Part shown: positions 24,495 to 29,340 of the stretch, piece by piece
Layout: each line of letters starts with the position of its first letter
Numbering within the stretch: position 1 is the stretch's first letter
Assembly: GCA_024277095.1 (NCBI GenBank)
Contig: JAJRVX010000184.1
Location: forward strand, 1-29,340
DNA: 29,340 bases
Direction of reading: 5' to 3'
From: DUEN01 sp024277095
GTDB lineage: Bacteria > Chloroflexota > Anaerolineae > DUEN01
The notes under the pieces: generated by a model
The model's database searches: none
What the model saw: only the letters and a program-made list of their open reading frames with translations
What the model was told of the DNA's origin: nothing
Position numbers and translations under genes: made by a program

Positions 24495-25403
24495 CTATCG
24501 GTTGGGAAGCTCTTCGATCCCCTCGATGGGGACGAAGTTGGTGATCACCAGCACCTGCTCGATCTGGTTGAAGTCCACGGACGGGCGCACGACGGCCTTC
24601 TGGAACATCTCATAATCGCGCTGATGCACGGCCGTGATCTGTCCGATGACCAGATTGCGTGGGAAGTGGCCGCCCAACCCTGAGGTGATCACGATCTCGC
24701 CGGGGGTCACGACGGCATCCTGGGGGATGTAATTCATGATCAGCCCGCCCCCCGCCTGTCCTTCCACCAGCCCGGTCAGGCGTGAGCTCTGGATCAGCGC
24801 GTTCACCGCGCTGGCCGGATCGGTAAGCAGCAGGACCTGGCTGGTCGTGTTGTTCACCCGGCTGATGCGTCCCACCAGGCCTCGCTCGGTGACGACGGGC
24901 ATACCCTCCCGGATGCCGTGCTCCCGGCCCAGATTGATTAACAGGTAGTTGGATAGGTTCGTGGGATCGCGGCCGATCACCCGGGCGACGATCTCCGCCC
25001 CACGGAACTCCAGGAAAGGGTGCTTCTGAGCGAAATGCAGAAGCTTCCGCAGGTTTGCGTTTTCCGCCTCCAGCTCCTTGAGCTGTACGTTTTCGATGAT
25101 CAGTTGATTGACGCGAGCTTCCAGCTCTGCGTTGCGTTGGCGCAGGGTCCGCAGGTCGCGCACGGTTGCCACGATGACGCCGATTTGATCCGCCGCGTCG
25201 CTGATCCCCTCTTGCGCCGGAGCCAGCCCTTGGAGGACGATGTCCTGAGCTGGCTCCAGATACCCTGTAGCATATAGTCCCATGGTAAGGAGGCAGAGGA
25301 TGACGAACCCGCCCAACCAGGCTAGGCGATTTCGAGGTTTCTTGACATAAACACTCTTTTCCGTCCAGGCCAACGGTTGTTGGAGGGGACGATTGCGCAT
25401 CAT
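24495..25403 (-). CDS. mreC: rod shape-determining protein MreC
   Basis: The 302-aa bitopic protein has a short cytoplasmic start, one TM helix (about 28-48), a coiled coil (about 80-125, with RQRNAELEARVNQLIIENVQ) and a beta-rich periplasmic domain with VIGRDPTNLSNYLLINLG, GLVGRI and a GGLGGHFP-type loop. MreC activates PBP2/RodA. The start is uncertain: two ATGs lie side by side (25403 and 25400) and the GGGAG upstream is rather distant. The 94-bp gap from mreB has no clear terminator, so the operon probably continues through. Confidence 0.95.
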   Translation of the reverse strand: MMRNRPLQQPLAWTEKSVYVKKPRNRLAWLGGFVILCLLTMGLYATGYLEPAQDIVLQGLAPAQEGISDAADQIGVIVATVRDLRTLRQRNAELEARVNQLIIENVQLKELEAENANLRKLLHFAQKHPFLEFRGAEIVARVIGRDPTNLSNYLLINLGREHGIREGMPVVTERGLVGRISRVNNTTSQVLLLTDPASAVNALIQSSRLTGLVEGQAGGGLIMNYIPQDAVVTPGEIVITSGLGGHFPRNLVIGQITAVHQRDYEMFQKAVVRPSVDFNQIEQVLVITNFVPIEGIEELPNR

Positions 25404-25497
25404 GAGCTCTTTTCACTCCCGGCGGCGTCGCCGTCGGAGAGTTTCACGTGCCGCCGTTCGAGCGGCCGGCGTGATATCGAGGAGCCCTGTTCCTCTG

Positions 25498-26562
25498 CTA
25501 GTGGATGGTGCTCCCTCGCTGCAAACTGGTCAGCGTCTCTCGGTAATATTCCGGACGTTCCAGGATCATCCCGGCCCCACGGGCCACGCAGGTCAGCGGA
25601 TCCTCGGCCACGTAGACCCGCATCTTCGTCTCCTCGCTCAGCCGGACGTCCAGGTTGCGGAGCAGGGCGCCACCGCCCGCCAGGACGATGCCATGCTCCA
25701 TGAGGTCGGCCACCAGCTCGGGGGGCGTCTCGTCGATGGTCTCTCGCACGGTGTCCACGATCACGGAGACGGAGTTGCTCAGCGCCTCCCGGATCTCCAC
25801 ACTGGAGACGTCGATCGCCTCTGGGAGCCCGGTGACCAGGTTTCGCCCCCGCAGCGTGATGATCTCCTCCTGTTCCAGCGGGTAGGCGGAGCCGACGGCG
25901 ATCTTCGCCTGCTCGGCCATGCGCTGCCCGATGAGGAGGTTGTACTTCTGGCGGGCGTAGTCGATGATGTCCTGGTCCATCTCATCCCCGGCGACGCGAA
26001 TGGACCGGGCGACCACGATGCCGCCCAGGGCGATGACGGCCACCTCGGTGGTGCCACCGCCGATGTCCACGATCATGCTGCCGATGGACTCCGTGACCGG
26101 GAGCCCGGCGCCGATGGCGGCGGCCATGGGCTCCTCCACCAGCCCGGCCTCACGCGCCCCGGCGCTGATGGCCGCGTCGTGCACGGCGCGCTTCTCCACC
26201 TCCGTGACGCCGCTGGGAATGCCGATCACCACCCGCGGCCGTGGGATGCTCAGCAGATTTTGATCGTGGACTTTGTGGATGAAATAGTGGAGCATCTGCT
26301 CCGTGACGTCGAAGTCGGAGATCACGCCGTCCTGCAAAGGGCGGATCGCCACGATGTGCGCCGGCGTGCGTCCGACCATCTCTTTCGCTTCGGCCCCAAT
26401 GGCGACCACGCGGTTCTTTTTGCGGGTGTCGATGGCCACCACCGAGGGTTCGTTGATGATGATCCCCTGTCCTTTGACATGAACCAGCGTGTTTGCGGTT
26501 CCCAAGTCAATGCCGATGTCCAGTGAGAACAACCCGAGCAGCCAGTTAAGCGGGTTAAACAC
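25498..26562 (-). CDS. mreB: rod shape-determining protein MreB (bacterial actin)
   Basis: The 354-aa actin homologue forms membrane-associated filaments that guide cell-wall elongation. The actin-fold motifs are all present: phosphate-1 loop DIGIDLGTANTLV (about 14-26), phosphate-2 region MIVDIGGGTTEVAV, and the adenosine motif GIVLAGGGALLRNL. The N-terminal MFNPLNWLLGLFS is amphipathic and could act as a membrane anchor. The start is GTG, with AAGGAAGAGG about 6 nt upstream. It is the first gene of the elongation operon. Confidence 0.98.
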   Translation of the reverse strand: MFNPLNWLLGLFSLDIGIDLGTANTLVHVKGQGIIINEPSVVAIDTRKKNRVVAIGAEAKEMVGRTPAHIVAIRPLQDGVISDFDVTEQMLHYFIHKVHDQNLLSIPRPRVVIGIPSGVTEVEKRAVHDAAISAGAREAGLVEEPMAAAIGAGLPVTESIGSMIVDIGGGTTEVAVIALGGIVVARSIRVAGDEMDQDIIDYARQKYNLLIGQRMAEQAKIAVGSAYPLEQEEIITLRGRNLVTGLPEAIDVSSVEIREALSNSVSVIVDTVRETIDETPPELVADLMEHGIVLAGGGALLRNLDVRLSEETKMRVYVAEDPLTCVARGAGMILERPEYYRETLTSLQRGSTIH

Positions 26563-26652
26563 GCGTTTCCTCTTCCTTAAGCATGATCACCCCCGGTGAT
26601 AGTGGGGCGCGGACACACAGGGCGGATAGCAACCGGCCGCGTGCCATCTGAG

Positions 26653-26681
26653 ATTATACCATATGACTGTGAGGCCCAAAA
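26653..26681 (-). promoter_or_regulatory. mreB operon promoter with extended -10
   Basis: The minus strand has TTTTGG (26681-26676), a 17-nt spacer and TATAAT (26658-26653) preceded by TGG, giving a perfect extended -10. Transcription would start near 26646, leaving a leader of about 84 nt before the GTG at 26562. The MITE-like element begins 55 bp upstream. Confidence 0.7.
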
Positions 26682-26772
26682 AGACGTGGGGGTGACGCGC
26701 AGGCGCTGATCGCCCCACGCATCGCCCGTTTGGTGGTAGTGTATCTTTTTCGGTGAAAATACAGCAGGGGGC

Positions 26773-26795
26773 TTTGAGGGGCGCAGCCCCTCAAA
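26773..26795. repeat. 10-bp hairpin inside the MITE-like element
   Basis: TTTGAGGGGC and GCCCCTCAAA pair perfectly around a 3-nt GCA loop. No T tract follows on either strand, so termination is not well supported. Confidence 0.6.
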
Positions 26796-26809
26796 AGAGA
26801 CTTCCCGGT

Positions 26810-26882
26810 TTCCGCCCCTCACCTGCCTCGCCCGGCCTTGCCCACCCGAATCAGGCCGGGCAAGGACAGGTGCGAAGCGGAA
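26810..26882. repeat. three-segment cruciform inside the MITE-like element
   Basis: Three nested arms pair in register: TTCCGC/GCGGAA (26810-26815 with 26877-26882), CACCTG/CAGGTG (26820-26825 with 26867-26872) and CCCGGCCT/AGGCCGGG (26831-26838 with 26853-26860), giving 20 bp with internal loops of 4/4 and 5/6 nt. An alternative CCTTGCCC/GGGCAAGG pairing (26836-26843 with 26858-26865) competes with the inner stem. Confidence 0.6.
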
Positions 26883-27014
26883 GGAGAGGATGTTTTGGCG
26901 GAAGGAGGTCCCTCCGCACCTCCCCTGTGGGCTTGCGATGGGCCTCGCGGAATTCCCACCATTTTGGATACACTACCCCGTTTGGTGGCGTATTCCGAGG
27001 GGGTGCTGTTGCTG

Positions 27015-27023
27015 TGGTATAAT
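27015..27023 (+). promoter_or_regulatory. extended -10 promoter placing tilS transcription start at its ATG
   Basis: TGGTATAAT is a perfect extended -10. Its last T is 7 nt before the A of the tilS ATG at 27030, so the transcript should start at or next to the start codon. There is no ribosome binding site before the ATG and no good -35. The right end of the MITE-like element is 38 bp upstream. Confidence 0.65.
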
Positions 27024-27029
27024 GGCAAC

Positions 27030-28532
27030 ATGGATGTCGTGCGGAGGGTCCTGGAGACAATCGAGCGAGAATCGTTGATGGCCCCCGGCGATACCGTGGT
27101 CGTCGGCGTGTCCGGGGGGCCGGATTCGCTCTGTCTGCTGCACGTCCTGCGCTCGCTGGCGCCGAATCTGGGGATTCGCCTGGTGGTCGCCCATCTGCAT
27201 CATGGGCTGCGCGGTGCCGAGGCGGACGCCGACGCAGAGTTCGTGCGCCGGATCGCCGCCGAGTGGGACCTTCCGTGCGAGATCGGCCACGCAGATGTGC
27301 CCGCCCTGTCTCAGCGCTACCGGATCGCCGTGGAGGAGACGGCCCGCCGCGCCCGATATGCCTTCCTGGGGCGGGTTGCCCGGCGGATGGGCGCCCCAGT
27401 GGTGGCTGTAGCGCACAACGCGGATGACCAGACGGAGACGGTGCTCATGCACTTCCTTCGCGGGGCCGGGATCTCCGGCCTGCGCGGCATGCTGTACAGG
27501 ACCCGCTGGGGGGAGTATCGCCTGCTGGAGCCGCTGGAGCGGGCGTTAGGGGGACGACCTACCTCCCCGGTGGAGGACGAATATCCCCGCTGGCTGGTGC
27601 GTCCGTTGTTGGATGTCCCCCGGGCAGACGTGGAGGCCTATTGTGCTGCTCATGGGCTTACGCCGCGCTTCGATCGCTCCAATCTGGACACCACCTACTA
27701 CCGCAATCGGCTGCGCCACGAGTTGTTGCCGCTGTTGGAGACCTACAACCCGGGTGTGCGTCAGGTCATCCGGCGCTCAGCGGCGGTGATGGCGGACGAC
27801 TACGAGATATTACGTGCTGCCCTGGATGATGCATGGGCGCGCGTGGAACGGCCATCGCCGGCGGGCGGCATCGCGTTCGACCTGGGGGAGTGGCGCGCCC
27901 TACCTCGAGGGCTACAGCGGGCCACGCTGCGGGAGGCGGTACACCGCCTGCGCCGGACGTTGCGGAATATCAACTTCGTGCATATCGAGCAGGCGCTGCG
28001 CGTGGCTCGATCCGGCGAGACCGGCGATCGGGCGACGTTGCCCCGGGGGCTGATGTTGCGGGTGGACTATGACCGCATTGAGATCGCCGATGAGGGGGCC
28101 ACCCCACGGCTGCCCGGTCCCCAGGTGCGGGAGCCCCGCCCGCTGACCTGTCCGGGGATCACACCGCTGGATGAGGGCTGGGAGATCGAAGCTCGGCGCC
28201 TCCCCGTCGAGGAGCTGCCATCCGGATGGCGGGAGAACCCGGATCCCTGGCAGGCGTGGCTGGATGTGGACGCGCTAGGGGAATCGCCCGTGGTGCGCCC
28301 ACGGCGCCCGGGCGATCGATTCCAGCCGCTGGGGATGGGAGGCAAATGGGTGAAGCTGAACGAGTTCATGATCAACGTCAAGTTGCCGGCTGCTCTGCGG
28401 CCGGGGTGGCCGTTGGTGGAGGGGGCGCAGGGCATCGCCTGGGTGGTGGGCTACCGGGTGGATGAGCGGGCGAAGATTCGCCCATCGACGCGGCATGTGG
28501 TGCATTTGGTCTGCCGGGAGGCCGGGGCGTGA
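27030..28532 (+). CDS. tilS: tRNA(Ile)-lysidine synthetase
   Basis: TilS attaches lysine to C34 of the CAU-anticodon tRNA(Ile), using ATP, so that it reads AUA codons. The 500-aa protein has the PP-loop SGGPDS (28-33) in the N-terminal ATPase domain, VAHLHHGLRG and AHNADDQTET, a substrate-binding middle domain (about 210-330), and the C-terminal TilS domain near VVRPRRPGDRFQPLGMGG and KLNEFMIN. The frame continues upstream to 26838, but that part lies mostly in the MITE-like element; the family N-terminus begins at this ATG. The next gene overlaps by 4 bp. Confidence 0.95.
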   Translation: MDVVRRVLETIERESLMAPGDTVVVGVSGGPDSLCLLHVLRSLAPNLGIRLVVAHLHHGLRGAEADADAEFVRRIAAEWDLPCEIGHADVPALSQRYRIAVEETARRARYAFLGRVARRMGAPVVAVAHNADDQTETVLMHFLRGAGISGLRGMLYRTRWGEYRLLEPLERALGGRPTSPVEDEYPRWLVRPLLDVPRADVEAYCAAHGLTPRFDRSNLDTTYYRNRLRHELLPLLETYNPGVRQVIRRSAAVMADDYEILRAALDDAWARVERPSPAGGIAFDLGEWRALPRGLQRATLREAVHRLRRTLRNINFVHIEQALRVARSGETGDRATLPRGLMLRVDYDRIEIADEGATPRLPGPQVREPRPLTCPGITPLDEGWEIEARRLPVEELPSGWRENPDPWQAWLDVDALGESPVVRPRRPGDRFQPLGMGGKWVKLNEFMINVKLPAALRPGWPLVEGAQGIAWVVGYRVDERAKIRPSTRHVVHLVCREAGA

Positions 28533-29340
28533 GTTCTCCCGCTGCGGGTGATGGAAGGCTGCCCCGGGTCGTGCTGAAGCCCGGGAAGGAGCGCCCGGTG
28601 CACTTCCGGCATCCCTGGCTGTTCTCCGGTGCCATCCACAGCATCGATGACGCGGCCCAGGATGGCGAAGTGGTGGAAGTGGTCGGCGCGCGTGGGGACC
28701 GGCTGGCGCGAGGGTTCCTCAATCGCCGCTCGCAGATCGTCGTCCGGCTGCTGACCTGGGATCCGGAGGAGGAGGTCGATCGGGCGTTCTGGCGGCGGCG
28801 GCTGGAGCGGTCGATTCGAGGCCGTGCGGACCTGGCCGCCGACCCTCAGACGGACGCCTACCGTCTGGTCTTCAGCGAGAGCGACGGGGTCCCCGGCCTG
28901 GTGGTGGATCACTACGCGGGCTGGCTGGTGGTTCAGTTCTCCTCTCGGGGCGTTGAAACGGTGCGGGATACGCTGGTGGCGTTGTTGGAGGAGCTGCTTC
29001 GGCCGGCGGGGATCTACGAGCGGGCCGATCCGACCGCCCGGCGCCGGGAGGGATTGGAGCCATCCGAGGGGGTGCTCGTCGGTCAGGAGCCGCCGGAGCT
29101 GGTCGAGATTCGAGAGGCGGGATACCGGTTTCTCGTCGATCTGCGTCGTGGGCAGAAGACCGGCTTCTATCTGGATCAGCGGGAGAATCGGGGTGTTGTG
29201 GGCGGGATCTGTCGTGGCGCCCGGGTCCTCAACGCCTTCTCCTACACGGGGGCGTTCGCCGTCTATGCCCTGGCAGCCGGTGCGACCTTCGTGGTGAATA
29301 TCGATACCTCCTATGAGGCCCTGGAGCTGGCCGAGCGGAA
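28529..29340 (+). CDS. RlmI-like class I rRNA cytosine methyltransferase with PUA domain (3' truncated by window)
   Basis: The frame starts with GTG overlapping the tilS stop (GTGA) and runs off the right edge, giving 270 visible residues. An N-terminal PUA domain (about 15-85: VVLKPGKE, HPWLFSGAI, LARGFLNRRSQI) is followed by a linking domain (YRLVFSESDGVPGLVVDHY) and the start of the methyltransferase fold: GQKTGFYLDQRENR, then motif I in VLNAFSYTGAFAVYALAAGA. This is the RlmI/RlmK-like order, and RlmI makes m5C1962 in 23S rRNA. Both genes of the pair act on RNA. Confidence 0.92.
   Translation, partial: MSSPAAGDGRLPRVVLKPGKERPVHFRHPWLFSGAIHSIDDAAQDGEVVEVVGARGDRLARGFLNRRSQIVVRLLTWDPEEEVDRAFWRRRLERSIRGRADLAADPQTDAYRLVFSESDGVPGLVVDHYAGWLVVQFSSRGVETVRDTLVALLEELLRPAGIYERADPTARRREGLEPSEGVLVGQEPPELVEIREAGYRFLVDLRRGQKTGFYLDQRENRGVVGGICRGARVLNAFSYTGAFAVYALAAGATFVVNIDTSYEALELAER

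Larger units (their letters stand above)
26736..26976. mobile_element. MITE-like non-autonomous element (241 bp) with TIRs and 11-bp direct flanks
   Basis: The ends GTAGTGTATC (26736-26745) and GATACACTAC (26967-26976) are perfect inverted repeats of 10 bp, extending imperfectly to about 27 bp (18 of 27 matches). Both sides are flanked by the same 11 bp, CCCGTTTGGTG (26725-26735 and 26977-26987), which looks like a target-site duplication. There is no transposase frame inside. The interior holds two inverted-repeat structures (26773-26795 and 26810-26882). An 11-bp duplication fits IS4-type transposases, but the parent family is not identified. Confidence 0.72.

Noticed and set aside
20868..26562. 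mreBCD-mrdA-rodA as a novel system
   Set aside because: The gene order is the standard bacterial elongation operon, and all key motifs are intact.
26575..26581. Isolated CCTTAAG next to mreB as a further regulator box
   Set aside because: It is a single copy and coincides with the mreB ribosome binding site (AAGGAAGAGG on the minus strand); there is no tandem partner at 10-11 bp.
26773..26795. Intrinsic terminator for mreB or tilS
   Set aside because: It is a good hairpin, but there is no T tract on either strand and it lies upstream of both genes, not downstream. It is better seen as part of the MITE-like element.
26838..27029. 64-codon N-terminal extension of TilS
   Set aside because: It is mostly MITE-like sequence plus the tilS promoter. 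The conserved protein begins at 27030.

Overview
The window is GC-rich and densely coded, and looks like a bacterial chromosome. The likely source is a Chloroflexota-type organism (Anaerolineae or relatives). That rests on gene content and style only: tandem universal stress proteins, a plasma-membrane-type H+-ATPase, membrane-embedded spermidine-synthase-like proteins and many GTG starts. No rRNA, tRNA, CRISPR array or prophage was found.

Layout. (1) 1-702 (+): the 3' part of a MEMO1/AMMECR1 fusion gene, ending at a bidirectional terminator (772-802). (2) 844-11290 (-): nine collinear genes, read right to left: PRC-barrel protein, P3A H+-ATPase, a small Trp-rich acidic protein, a PrsW-type intramembrane protease, an NRAMP-like transporter, GlgX, a site-2 protease with CBS domains, a tandem universal stress protein and a stand-alone CBM48 protein. 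Gaps are 30-140 bp. (3) 11535-12686 (-): a two-TM miniprotein, a Cys-rich miniprotein and a HEAT-repeat protein, ending at a 20-bp perfect inverted repeat. (4) 12874-15026 (-): an OmpR-family response regulator and its histidine kinase. (5) 15321-18593 (+): a membrane/spermidine-synthase-like fusion and an aldo/keto reductase. (6) 18719-20699 (-): inorganic pyrophosphatase, PfkB sugar kinase and a small nitroreductase. (7) 20868-26562 (-): the cell-elongation operon mreB-mreC-mreD-mrdA-rodA, implying a rod-shaped or elongating cell. (8) 26736-26976: a MITE-like element with terminal inverted repeats and 11-bp direct flanks. (9) 27030-29340 (+): tilS and a RlmI-like methyltransferase gene running off the edge.

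The most interesting signal is regulatory. Upstream of units 2 and 3, at similar distances from the first start codon, lie tandem 10-11 bp repeats with the core TTCnCTTAAG in the direction of transcription. This is the format bound by OmpR/PhoB-family regulators, and such a regulator is encoded next door. I infer a local regulon in which the two-component system controls a miniprotein/HEAT operon and a large operon for proton pumping, metal transport, intramembrane proteolysis, glycogen handling and general stress. Three promoters (mreB, tilS, response regulator) share an extended -10 of the form TGGTATAMT. The tilS promoter is placed so that its transcript should start at the A of the ATG, meaning a leaderless mRNA.
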